NCBI GenBank assembly: GCA_022749755.1
Contig: CM040453.1
Span: 19,601,368 to 19,665,367 of the forward strand
Source: Azadirachta indica
Taxonomy: Eukaryota > Streptophyta > Magnoliopsida > Sapindales > Meliaceae
DNA length: 64,000 nucleotides
Direction: 5' to 3'
The notes beneath the pieces were generated by a model. That model ran no database searches, was not told the origin of the DNA, and saw only the letters and a program-made list of their open reading frames with translations. The first letter of the stretch is position 1. The number at the start of each line of letters is the position of its first letter. A program made the translations under genes and the position numbers. Below, one piece after another: positions 1 through 21,619 of this stretch.

Positions 1-504
1 ATATATAAACTTTTTATGATACCTATTAGTTTAACAGGTAAAATTAACCATCCAGCTTCGTGCAAATGGTAAAAATAAGTTTCATTTTTAAGAAAAAAAT
101 GTGTTCAAGTCTTATTATAAGCGATACTCTTTCAGACATTTGTGTTGTGAAGGTTCTCACTGATATTTTATCTGTTTCACAAATGTCTAACCTCTAAGTT
201 AAAACTATTACACTTCTAAATTATCTAGCGTAAATATATAAATTGTCTCACAATTATCGTATTTCTGAATTATCCTATAACAGTCATGAGTTATCCCACA
301 ACTGTCATATTCTTAAGTTTAAGGTTAAAGATAATGCACACATTATACACAAATATCTAAATTATTCTACAGTTGTCACAACACTAAGTCTCGATAGATA
401 TCTGATTGTAAATATTAGTAAATTGTAATATTATAATACTAAAAAATTGATAAAATTTTTATCTCAATTTATTAAAATATATATATGTATATATAATTTT
501 TGCC
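1..504. other. AT-rich intergenic DNA, no gene seen
   Basis: The stretch is AT-rich and carries only one short open frame of about 60 codons, with no start context, splice context or family resemblance. No RNA gene or transposon end was recognised. Confidence 0.6.
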
Positions 505-1015
505 AAAGTCGGGGAAGGCATCTTAGGCAGTATCCAAAAGAGAAATGAACGGCGCTCGATTCGAGAAGGGTGTTTTGTTTTTGTTTTTCGTTTTTGTGGT
601 CCACGCTGTTATAAATAGCCCTAGGCCCAATAGTCCCACAAATACAATGATACGTTTACAGAACCCCAAAAAGCAGCGAACCCCATGGGCCCCATTTTTC
701 CCCTCTCGTACCCTTTCTCTTCGCCTTTCTGCATTCTGTGGTCCCCACATCGAATGTCACCTGCTTCCCGGCAACCAACCGGTAGCTTTCCTACTTGATT
801 ACCGGCTATAACGGGTTATTGGGCCTCCCGGGCCCACCATCAGTCCAGCCCATCACGTATGGTTGCTGTCAGGTAAATGGGTGGCAGTGGGCGGGTGAGG
901 GGACAAATCAACATTGCTTTTTCATAAGAGTTCTGCTAAACTCAATCAATGGTGTACCGAAATCAGGTTCTATCTGCTAGTGGGGATTGCCACGTGCTCT
1001 GTATCACTTTGTACA
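505..1015 (+). promoter_or_regulatory. GC-richer promoter-like island with TATA box and site II motifs
   Basis: This is an abrupt rise in GC within AT-rich flanks. It holds a good plant TATA box, TATAAATAG, at 610-618, and GGCCCA/TGGGCC (site II type) motifs near 624, 686, 820 and 830. An ACGT core lies near 855 (ATCACGTA) and CCACGTGCT near 990. These motifs are typical of plant core promoters and 5' regions. No convincing coding exon follows, so the transcript, if any, is unknown. It could also be the relic promoter of a lost gene. Confidence 0.35.
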
Positions 1016-3130
1016 AGTTGCGATGCCCATTGCAAATCATATATTAGTTTAACATTATATTATCAATTATTTTAAATAAATAAATAAAAGACATGCGACA
1101 AATGAAAATACTATGACATAGTAATAGTATAACATTAGTCAGTATATAGGTTGGATTTTCTTGACTTAAATTGAGATGCGAATGTATCATCACCAAATTT
1201 ATACAAATCTAGTATTTTAAATTTAAAGCAAAAAAATATATATTATAAACTTAATAATGTTAATTATTATTATATCTTATAAATTTAACAGTTAAAAAAT
1301 TGTGTCTCAATTAAATTAAAAATTTAGTTTAAGAGAATTTTAATTGTAATTTACATATTCAACATCTCTTGTATAAAATAATAGGATACTATTACAGTTA
1401 TTCTATATGGGATATAAAAAAAATCATTAATACATATTCATACCATAATTTTTTTGGTTATTTTGACAATAAATTATTTATTTTCAATTTAATTTATAGT
1501 TTCATATTGTGAAGACTTTAATTTATGATTTATCTAATTTGATATATGTTTAATAAAATTAATTACATGTTATTTAGTGTTAGAGGTATGGAAATTAGTA
1601 TATTTCTATTAATTTAACGGCATTCATAGTTTAATTATAGTACTATCGTTATAATTATGAAATCTATAGTTGTTAGATTCACAAGAAATAGTTGAAGACA
1701 AAGTTGCTTACCAAAAACCTCATTAAATATTTTACATCTCTAATAAGATATAAAATTTATTTTAAATTATTAAAATTTTAATTATATTTAAAATTATTAT
1801 GCTTCTACATAATTTTAACTAAAAAACTATAATTTTTTATTAAATGCCTATTTTAGTTAACAATTACAAGAAATTTCCTGTAAAAAAAATATTTTTTTAA
1901 TTTAATTGTTTATTAAGGGTATTTCCTTTTATTTATTCTGTCCATGCCAAGTATTGATAGTTGTTGTGGGACCTCCATCATTAAGATGATATACATCAAG
2001 TAAGATCTGTACAACTAACTAGTGAAGATGTCCTTCATTTATACGAGTGTTTGAGAAATTCAACACAAAGACTGTAAAATTAAATAAATATGATTCGGTA
2101 CTTTGAAAAAAATTAAATTATCATTTAGTTTAAAAATAAAAACCATTTAGATTTCAACAAATTTTATTTAATAATTAAAATTTTGATCAAAACCATAACA
2201 AAAACAATATTAAAATTAAAAATAAAAATACACGTATTATGTTTTATATAATTTATTATACATGTATTAAATTTAGTGAATGTTATTAGAGAGAAAATAT
2301 TTAAAACACAAAATGTAATTTTAAAGCATGTTCTTATACTTTTATTAAGGCCTTGTGAATTGGTCTATTAAACTAAAATATTTTTAATTTTATTTTGAAA
2401 AAACAGTAGAATTACACCAATATCAAATTAATCAGAGTCCCACTTAAATTTTTGTTAATAATTTAAGATATAAAATTTGATTTTGCATCTTAAGAGATAT
2501 TCCATCGTGAGTGTTTTAAAATCCATACCAAGAGAGAAGGGATTTGAGTTCTAACTATGATATTGAGATAAATTGTATCTTAATAATGACAAATTTTACT
2601 CAAATTGATGCAAACTTTCACAACAAATGCTAAAATTACACCTATTTCAGCTATCAACTCTCAATAGATGTTCTACTATAAAAAAATAATAATTATTTAA
2701 CTTAACATGAATTGTTGCTTCATTAATCGACAGTTAGATTTTGACCATTATAGGCTAGTATCAAAATTGAGTCTTATGCAGACAAATCTAATTTTAACAG
2801 TAAGCACAATAAAAATAAAAATGATCCCATCTTTAATGAAATTATATAAACAAAAACTTGAATCATTACAATAATTCTTTTGACCTTTTACTATGAGTGG
2901 CTAGAATTAATATTTTTAAATGAACTTAGGAGTTTAATTCTTTTAAAGTGCGAACATAAAAATAATTTTTCGGTAGAATTATATAAAAAAATTGGAATAA
3001 TATTTTAAAAGTTAAATTAACTGTCGTATGGATATAAAATTTTAAATTATACGACAACGATATGAATCCAAATTTTTGATAAATTGTGGCAATAATATTA
3101 GTAATAAAAAGAATATATAAATATTTTTAA
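1016..3130. other. AT-rich intergenic DNA, no gene seen
   Basis: About 2 kb of AT-rich sequence with no long open frame, no tRNA-like boxes and no recognisable transposon termini. The last few hundred bases before the GRF gene (from about 3130) become less AT-rich and pyrimidine-rich, and probably contain its promoter and 5' leader. Confidence 0.6.
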
Positions 3131-3743
3131 TGGAAGGAAAAGAAGTAAACCACTGAGGAAGCAATGGCGAAATTTGACTGGCTGACAAAACACAACACAA
3201 TCACTTCACAATGAAAACAACATCACCTCTTTCTTAACAACTAAACACATCTCATGTCGGACACCCAGCTAGATTTGCCTTGGTGATTCTGTCTTTATTA
3301 ATTATTATTCAAAAAATCCTCGGAGATTTTATTACTGTACACTTTTTAATGTAATCCTCAGATGTTTGATTAGTTTCAAGATTAGCCAACTCTTATTATT
3401 TATTAATTGCAACGATATCCCAAACCCCTTTAATAAGATCAGACCAAAGCTGAAACCTTTTCAGCTCCTGAGTTTGCTTAGCTTTGTTCCTCTTCTCTCA
3501 GACACACTCTTGCCCCCCCCCTATCTTGCTTTTCCACAGCTGAAACTGAAACTTAGTAGAACTAAAAGATAGATTTGTGTTTCAGTTGTGACACCAGACA
3601 CAAGCTGATCTGTCCATCTATCCATGTCCCATGTTAATGTTTGATACTGTCAAAGACCATGTTTTTAGTTTAGAACAAGATTGTGTTTGTGTTGTATTAT
3701 AAAATAGTCGTTAGAATTAGTAGTGGTGGTGGTGGGGGTGGCG

Positions 3744-6700
3744 ATGAATAGTGGAAATGGTGGTGGAAGCGGCAGCGGTGGCGGAAACGCTGGCGGTGGG
3801 GGTGGTGGGTTGGGGATGATGGGAATGAGGGCATCACCATTTACGGTATCACAATGGCAAGAACTGGAGCAGCAAGCTCTGATCTTTAAGTACATGGTGG
3901 CAGGTTTACCTGTTCCACCTGATCTTGTGCTCCCTATACAAAAGAGCTTTGAGTCTATTTCTCATAGGTTCTTTCACCACCCCACCAGTAAGCTTGTTTC
4001 TTCAAACTTCAAATTTTCTCTCTATCTATTTTTCTTCTTCTTCATCTTCGCGAATCTAAGGTTTTAACTTCTTATTTCTCTTTTCTTGGGTATCTTTCAT
4101 TTGATTTTAGGGAACTTTTTCTTTCTTCTTCAATATGTAGTGTGTTTTCAAATTTCAGTCGGTTGATATGCATAGAAAGTATTCAAGACGGGGGTTTTAA
4201 ACTTCTTCTTGACCCTTTTCAGTTGTCGATAGTGATGGATGTTGAAGAGATTAGTATTGTGCAAGAATGCTTTTTTATTTTTAAACAAATGAATTTTATT
4301 GGGTTCAGTGACCGTTTCAAATTTGGTACTTTTTCCTGTGGATTTAATTCCAAAAAATAAATAGGGAAAAACCCTTTTGCCCTTGAATTTGTTGAATTTG
4401 AATAGCAGTTGGGGTTTGTGGATTATTCCTTACTTGATGAATTAAATCACATGTCAGGGGAAAGGTTCAACATATATATCTGGTTTTCTTTTCAATTTTG
4501 TTTAAAGGAAAAAAGTTCTCCATGTTCGGTTTTTTTTTTTTTTTCCTAATTGTTTCGTCAGAAACTTTTCTTGCCGTCTCCTTTGTCTTTCTCAACGATT
4601 TTATACTCAAATTAAACCATGTGCATAACTTAGATAAGGATTTTCTAATTATTTTCTTCTGTTTTCTAACTGTTAATATCTTTTATTTAAAGATATATGT
4701 AGTTGATGCCAATTCTTTTATACAGTCTTCCTTTAGTCATCCATGTGATGTTGTTTATGCCTTGATGATGAAGGGTTAGGTTACCTTTAGTAAGGATTAT
4801 TTATTTAGATTCTGATACTTTTGGTTGTAAAGTATCATGACATTTGATAGTATATAATACATAGCTTTGTCTTCTTGCTGCAGATGATGCATTATTTTAC
4901 TTGAGAAACACAGTTTTAAACTATTATCTTATGTTACATCTGTAATGAAGAATGTAGTGATGCATATGTCATTTTGTATGTAATTTTGCAGTGGGTTATT
5001 GTTCCTTCTATGGAAAGAAGGTTGATCCCGAGCCAGGACGATGCAGGAGGACTGATGGCAAGAAATGGCGGTGCTCCAAAGATGCATACCCAGACTCAAA
5101 GTACTGTGAGCGCCACATGCACCGAGGCCGGAACCGTTCAAGAAAGCCTGTGGAATCACAAACCATGACACAGTCGTCGTCCACCGTGACATCACTGACT
5201 GTCACTGGAGCCAGCGGTGGGACTGGAAGCTTCCAGAACCTTCCATTACATGCCTTTGGTAGTCCCCAAGGCACTGCCTCTGGAGCCAACCAATCCCATT
5301 ATCACATGGACTCCATTTCCTATGGAATTCCAAGCAAAGACTACAGGTATACCACTTCTTGTTCCGACAAGAAAATAATCCTTCTGAACTGTTTGGTTGC
5401 TTAGACAGTTGGACCTTGAACTCTGAAACTGTGTTTTTGAACTCAGTGGTACATATCTGTCTTACTCATTTGCTTGAAATAGAAGTTGTAAAGAAATATG
5501 TTAGCACGGAGCTCTTTTTTGTTTTATTTCCTTTATGTTTTGCTTCAATGATTCCATACCAGATTGTTTGCATTGCATATGCTTTGTATATGAAATTGTT
5601 ACTTTTAGCTGTCATGCCTACTGTGAGATCAATTTTGTTGGGCCCATGTCAAAGAAATTATATGGTAGGAGAAAAATTATGGACTCCTGCCATGTGGGTA
5701 ATGCATGTGGTGCAGAAACTTTCTAAGTTTCTGCTCTGTTCAGTCAAGGCTCCTGGGCCCTGTGTCTTCAAGGATTGATCACGGACTCCGTAGTGTCTTA
5801 ACGTAAATTTTTCTTGGGTGACAGGCTTTCTCTTTTAGTCTGGTTCTTTGCCTTCTGTTTTTGTATCAAAATTTGTCCCAGAAGTCTGACAGCCATTAGG
5901 AATTGTCCTGAGTATGTTAATAAGTTTGAGCTTATGAACTTTCTAGAGCTTCTGTCTGATGGTTAACATGGGTTATTGCTGAATTCTACATCCAAAGTTT
6001 GCTTGAAGTCTGTGCGGGGAAAGGGAATTGTCATTTTCTTTCCAAATTTGAGCTTCTCGAAAGATTAGTGCACGAAGTTGAAACCTTTATCATGACCTTA
6101 GCAACCTGCACCAGCTAACTAATCTAACCACTTACCATTGATATTCTATTAAATCCCTGTGTTTAAGCATTTCGTTCTTAAGATATGAATCTCAAAACCT
6201 TTAGCTGTTAAATTGTCACTGGACCTATTCTCTGTTGGTCCCATCGATTAAAGTGGGAGAAGTTACGTCGGAGACTCCTGTCCTCAGTATTATGGATAAG
6301 TTGCTCTTTTATGATTTTCTTCCAGGTCCAGGCTTCTGGGCCCTGATTTCCATGGGGATAGTCGTCAAATTCCATAGTCTTTGCAGAGTGTGTTCTTCTG
6401 CACTCTTCTTTTACTTCTGCTCCTTTGCTTTATGTTTCTATGTTAAATTCCTTGCTGAAATCTGACAAGCAGCCTGCACTACTAGTGGTATATTATTGAC
6501 CTTCAGCTCTTTCTGTTGAAAGGGAAAGTAAAAGGGGTATACTATTTGAGTTTGCGGAAATGTTATGTTAAGGGATAATTGCCTGCTACAGTCGTGGAAT
6601 GATAAGATATAAGTTCATCCAGAGTTATGTTGTCTTACAGGCAGCTGTACAGAGTGGTACACTTGTAACTTTGCCCACAGGCTTTTCCGGGACATCACTC

Positions 6701-7681
6701 TCCTTAGTATTTTGAATGATCAATTTTGTAGAGAATCCATATATCCAGTTAGTTCTTGCTGTTTTTGTCTTCAAGCTTGCAAAATAATTTTCTTTATCTC
6801 TCACCTGGCATCTACATGTTGTTCCACGACTTTTGCAGCCATGCTTGTTATCGTTGGCATACCGAAATTTGTTTAGCCCGTATCTTGCTGTTCTTCTAAT
6901 AATTTCTGTACTGTAATTGCTTGGTGCAAGCCCTCTCAATTGTCATGTCTGTCTGGTGATAAATTATCTATGATTTTCTTTGACTTTGTCGGAGTTTTAT
7001 GTGATATTATCTAACAGCACTGTCTGTGTCCTTATTAGTTTCGGTCAAATTTCCAAGCATAAATAAATTAGCGGAAACACACACAAATTATGAATTGTGA
7101 CATCATTCTGAAGTATGTCTCTTTATTTAAGAAAAATTATGATCCGTTTCCTTGAATCATGCTAAAAAATAGGTACCTTCAAGGACTCAAACCTGAGATT
7201 GGTGAACATAGTTTCCTTTCGGAAGCTTCAGGAAGTAATAGGGGTATCCAGATGGACTCTCCACTGGATAACACATGGCCGCTGATGCAATCTAGACTCA
7301 CTTCACTTCCCAACTCGAAATCAAACAACACTACCATCTTGCAGAATGATTATCCTCGACAGTCATATTTTGGCAGTGAATTTGCATCAGGTGAGCATGG
7401 AAAACCGGAAGGCCGGTCTCTTCGACCTTTCTTTGATGAGTGGCCTAAGACCAGAGACTCATGGTCTGGTCTTGAAGATGAGAGATCCAACCATACTTCA
7501 TTCTCAACAACCCAGCTCTCAATATCCATCCCTATGGCCTCATCTGACTTCTCGGCAACAAGTTCTCAATCTCCACACGGTGAGTTTCAAATCATAGTAC
7601 CTTTTTTTTTTTTTCCTTGTTCCCAAACAAATGTGAGAATCCTGTCTCGTTCTCAGCTTGACTTTTCCTGCAGATAACTGA
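3744..7681 (+). CDS. GRF: Growth-regulating factor (GRF) transcription factor, QLQ + WRC
   Basis: A plant-specific nuclear transcription factor that promotes cell proliferation in young organs together with GIF/AN3 co-activators. Exons: 3744-3987, 4992-5346, 7173-7579 and 7674-7681, all with GT-AG introns, giving 337 residues. The start is the first in-frame ATG, at 3744; codon Met82 spans the first junction. Residues 1-30 are Gly-rich. The QLQ domain (GIF binding) is at about 32-67. The WRC domain at about 92-136 has zinc ligands C99, C109, C120 and H123 (CX9CX10CX2H) and a basic nuclear-localisation and DNA-binding stretch. C-terminal FFD (286-288) and TQL (313-315) motifs are present. The miR396 target lies in exon 2. 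The last coding exon contributes only the end of an Asp codon, Asn and the stop. Family assignment is certain; which Arabidopsis GRF is orthologous is not resolved. Confidence 0.95.
5134..5155 (+). promoter_or_regulatory. miR396 target site in GRF mRNA
   Basis: A 22-nt site in exon 2 encodes the RSRKPVE end of the WRC domain. It consists of CCGTTCAAGAAAGC followed by CTGTGGAA. Compared with the reverse complement of miR396 it has one additional base, the bulge known for GRF targets. Cleavage at this conserved position is the established means of restricting GRF activity to young tissue. The match is seen directly; regulation is inferred from the family. Confidence 0.93.
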
Positions 7682-8090
7682 GAAACCATGCGATGAGAAC
7701 ATCCAAAAATATACTGTCACCGAGGTGTGCTAGCACGCCGACTTCTGTGCTTTAAAGAATACCTGGAGTGCATCGATATTTTGTAATGCTACTGCAATTT
7801 CAGGTTCAAGTTTTAGGTATGCAATAAAGCAAAATCTAGCGGCTGATTGAGAAGTCCAAATCACTGATTGTACTAAATGAAAGTTGAACAACTTTCCTGC
7901 TTGGTTTTGATTGTTTGCTGCTCGGCATACTTAATAAAGTTGCCTTACTTCTTGAAACTAAAGTTCATGGAATGATCTTGTAACTGTTGTCCTCGTGAAA
8001 TCAACATGGTGATAGCATCAGAATGTTATCCTGCAATTTGCTTTGTTTACAGTACGAGGAGCTTTGAATTGATGATAAATAATTGGATTC
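7682..8090 (+). other. Probable GRF 3' UTR
   Basis: Sequence after the GRF stop keeps a transcribed-like composition. It contains AATAAA at 7823-7828 and a second AATAAA near 7933, both candidate polyadenylation signals. The 3' end is not determined. Confidence 0.45.
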
Positions 8091-8508
8091 AGCTATTAAG
8101 ATCTCTGCATTGAATTTCTCTGATCAAATTTTGCTCCAATTGGGTTAGCGTTTGCTTTATATTGTGTCTCAGACAACAGAAGGAAATTGATGGAATTCGT
8201 AGACTCATTGATTTAGTAAATTACCATATTGTCACGACAATTTTCCGCTCTTGGAACATCAAAATGGCCCTAATGGTTTTGCTTGCTTCCTCAAGTTTTG
8301 TTCCGTCGAAAATCAAAATCTCCATACATTCATTTCAATTTTAGATTAACTACTGTACTATCATAAGTTGGAATGAATTTCTAGGCCAACGTGGTTAAAA
8401 TTACACTATTCAATTTTGTTGTCGTATAATTAATTAAATTATCTTTCCAAATTAAAAAAAAAAAGAAAAAAGAAAAAAGAAAAATGAATTGAGTTTTTTT
8501 TATTACTA

Positions 8509-9220
8509 TTTCTAAAGGGGGAGAGAGAAATTGAAATGTCGGCGAGCGTGCTCATTGGGAAAAGTGAAAGAGAAACGTCATCCGCGTGGGTGGGACCAGC
8601 ATGCAGCTGGTGATGAGAGGTTGGGGTGTGTGGGGGGTGGGGGCATCACCAAGTGGTCAGACGTCTACAGTCTTTGTACCGCACACCTGCGTCATTCTGT
8701 GCTCTTGTCCACGTCACCCCGTTGTTTTCCTTCGCTCCTTTCATTTTAATTCTCTTTTCTAACGCTCCCCACTCACTGACGTCATCGTTCCCGTCAGGTC
8801 AACTTGCTCCCACTGTACCGACAGCTGTCTTGTATGCTATAACGATGATAATAACAATAAGAGAAAAGATTTAGTGTGGAGCGATTACCACGCTCCTGTC
8901 ACGTGTTGCATTTTTAATTTCATTTAAGAAAATGTTATAAAATTATACCAGAATTCAAATCATTTATACATGAGTGATTTAATGATAGTTTGAGTTTCCA
9001 TACCACAGACATAGTAATTATATGGCAGAATTTTGCGTGCACGGCACGTGACTGCAGGGATGAGAACTGCACTGAGACGACGGGCATATTCTTCCCAGAG
9101 TCGGGGAAGGTCACAATGTCTAAGCCGTTCAGTTCAGGCATACTAACCGGAGTTGATGACGTGTAACCACATCATTTGATGGATATTCTTGAGAGAGTGT
9201 TAAAAGTGCTACGTGGCACA
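8509..9220. promoter_or_regulatory. Cluster of ACGT-core (bZIP/ABRE-like) elements
   Basis: This GC-richer island contains at least seven ACGT-core motifs: AGACGTCT near 8659, CACGTCA near 8710, TGACGTCA near 8777, CACGTG near 8900, CACGTG near 9045, TGACGTG near 9157 and TACGTGGC near 9210. Such motifs bind bZIP/ABF and bHLH factors. The island lies after the GRF 3' end and about 1.8 kb before the GTG start codon, with no coding exon I can support. It may be a distal enhancer, an unannotated promoter or a relic. Confidence 0.4.
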
Positions 9221-10980
9221 GAGGCAGAGGTTGCTTTAAGGATCAGAAAAAAGTATGAAGCACACCGTACCTAATTATTACAATCACACCACAGCAGGAA
9301 TGGGCCCAATAGATTAAAAGCCCAAAATGCTACATCAAGTACACTCATTTTCAATTTTCTTATTTATGATTTTTATTTTTCAAGTTTTAGCCGTATTGGA
9401 AAATTGATTTTATTGTTTCGTACATCCACTTGTAAGTTTGCATTTCGGCGACACTAATTGTGAACCTAATACAAACACGTTACCAATCAATAATTTATAT
9501 TTTATCTAAAATAATATAATTGTGAATCATGTTGTGTGTCTATATATATATATATATATATACTGAATACAATTTCTGTTTTATGTAAGACTGTGTTAAG
9601 AGTACGTGAGTTGAGTTTTAAAAAGATTTAACTTTTTTAAGCCGCTCATCAAAAACTATTAGTTTGTTAGGTGGTAATGTGGTCCTACCTACTTATTTTT
9701 ATAAATTTAATAATAATAATAATAATTATTCTGTTAAGTTCTACATGTGTCACATAAAATGGGTTTATAGATCAATTTATACTTAAACATTAGGGTTATA
9801 TTTACTAATATTTTTTTAATTAAATATGAAATATAATAATTGAAGTTTTTTTTATAAAAATTAAATTACTCTTTTCTAATTTATATGTAATATTAAAAAA
9901 ATTTATTTTAGGTAATTATAATTTCGAAGTTATAAAACTTTAATTCCAAAATATGTTATATGTTGGGGTGGACAATAGGTCTTAAAATCTTATTTGATAA
10001 TTGAAATACTTGCGTTCAAGTTGATGCCATTTACTCCTTTGATGCTTTAATGATTAGATTGAAGATTTAGCCCTTTAAGGCCCAAAGCCCTCCTCCTTCA
10101 TCTGGGTTTCTCTTTTCAAACTCAATGATTATTTTACATGGAAGTATGCCTAAATGCACCCGTCTTATTTTTCAAGGCACCAAGTCTTTCAGAGGTTGTC
10201 TAATCGGCATATGAAAAACGAATGGGGTGGTTTTAGTATCAATCGTTGTCAGTCTACCCCAATTTCGGATTCAAAGGACCTTAACAATAATTCATGTGGA
10301 TAAAAAAACCCAATCCACAATCGAAATGGATGTCCCACATGCGTTAGTTAATATTATCCAGTTCGACACGCGAGAATGTTAGAGTCTTTGTTCATTTTTT
10401 AAGCGTAAGTACGAGACGTACAGGAGCGATATGGGACTTTAGTTCACACTCTATAGCGATCGTATTGATAATGGATTCTAAATGACACAGCACTCATTTG
10501 ATTTGATTTTTTTTAGTTAAAAATATTTTTTTAATGACAATTTTTTTTTTATTTTTTTAATATCATTTAATTGTTATAAAAAAAGATTTTAATTAATTAA
10601 AAAAGTTAAAGAAATTCTTTTTAGATAAATCTAAATTTTAAACTTTTTTTTAAAAGAGTATTTTAAATTTTTTTAAAACTTGTATAATGTCCAAAATACT
10701 TCGACATTATTTCTTTAATTCTACCATGTATCCATAATTAAAAAAACCCAATTTACCTGACTTTTATGATATAATAGTTACAACCATAATCAACCATTAT
10801 TTCTATAATAATTTTATAAGGTTAGTTTATATTTTATATATAAATTTATAAATAATTAATTTAATTTTATTATTTTTATTTATTGAAATGTAGTTTATAA
10901 TATTTATTAAATTAATTTTGTGTATCTATAATTTTTTTTAAAATATTTAATTATTTTTTGTTTTACATTTTTTTGCTTTT
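9221..10980. other. Intergenic DNA between GRF and GTG genes
   Basis: Mostly AT-rich, with a (TA)n microsatellite at 9541-9561. A less AT-rich segment at about 9960-10450 has no sustained open frame. The GTG promoter should lie at its right end; a GAGAGAGG-containing leader precedes the ATG at 11047. Confidence 0.5.
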
Positions 10981-11046
10981 ATGATATAATAGCGAAACGT
11001 TTCGTTATACTCTGTTTCATTCAGAGAGAGGAGAAAATCTGTAGCG

Positions 11047-20811
<9,765 letters not shown>

Positions 20812-20822
20812 TGTACTCATCT

Positions 20823-21412
20823 GTAAGTATGCATTTATAAGATTACTTTATTTTCCATATTGATGAAACTAGTACTCTGCTCTTTGATGTTGTGCTGTAA
20901 TTAAATGTATTTCCATAATTATTTATGTTGGTGTATCAACGAGTATACAGAACATGGGAATTAGTGCATTTTATCAAAATAGTGAAGTTAGCATTATAAA
21001 TCTTGCCTTGATATGCTGTTCCGATGCCCTTTGTCGTACCCGTTATGATGTTCATTTTGATCTTGGATCCTTTCATTTGAATTGATGCCTCTTCATTTTA
21101 TGTTACTTGTTTCCGGGTTTTACATTTTATCATTGGCCATATTTGAGGGTTGGTAAAATTTACCATAATCCTTCCTTATAGAGTAACTTTCTGCTTATTT
21201 TTCAGATCAAGGGGTTTCTGCTTAGAATTAAGCTGAACCCTATGTAGGCCAGTGAAATTTAACTAAAAGAAAAGCTCATGCTGCTTGAACCAAGTTAATT
21301 TTTTTTTTTTTTGACTCTAATACATACTTTATAGTAATAATTTTGATCGGACACCTTGCATGAAATTTTCCCTGCTTGTTCGAAGAAATTGAATTATTTC
21401 TCCTAATTGCAG
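20823..21412 (+). other. Possible 3' UTR intron of the GTG gene
   Basis: Just after the stop codon is a strong donor, CTGTAAGTAT (GT at 20823). An acceptor, CTAATTGCAG, ends at 21412 after a T-rich tract. Splicing here would leave the protein unchanged and place an intron about a dozen bases beyond the stop. This rests on splice-site quality only. Confidence 0.35.
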
Positions 21413-21619
21413 GTTCAAATTTAAATGAGTTTGTAGAAGAAGATACTAAACCTCAAGGCATGAAATTGTTTACTCAGATCATCAATGGATTATAACTACC
21501 AATGGCTCTGCAATGAGGGAAATTTTCAAGGGTATAAAGATTGCCTAGATTGTTGTGCATAATTCTTTTGTATGAATGGCAACGTTACTCAAAGGTTGAT
21601 CAACAATCTTATTTGTATG

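Noticed and set aside
5008..5289. Minus-strand frame of 93 codons opposite the GRF WRC exon
   Set aside because: It is a shadow of the strongly constrained plus-strand exon, with no family match or promoter.
5347..7172. Faint internal similarities in GRF intron 2 (two GG-CTCCTGGGCCCTG-like stretches near 5748 and 6332)
   Set aside because: The matches are short and isolated, and do not support a repeat or an exon.
8531..8874. Two open frames of 72-82 codons in the ACGT-element island
   Set aside because: Composition reflects GC-richness; there are no domains, no splice partners and two overlapping frames compete. Treated as regulatory DNA.
8935..9141. Minus-strand frame of 68 codons (MPELNGLDIVTFPDSGKNM)
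   Set aside because: I do not recognise it, it has no splice context, and it lies in the island of ACGT elements. Not enough for a gene call.
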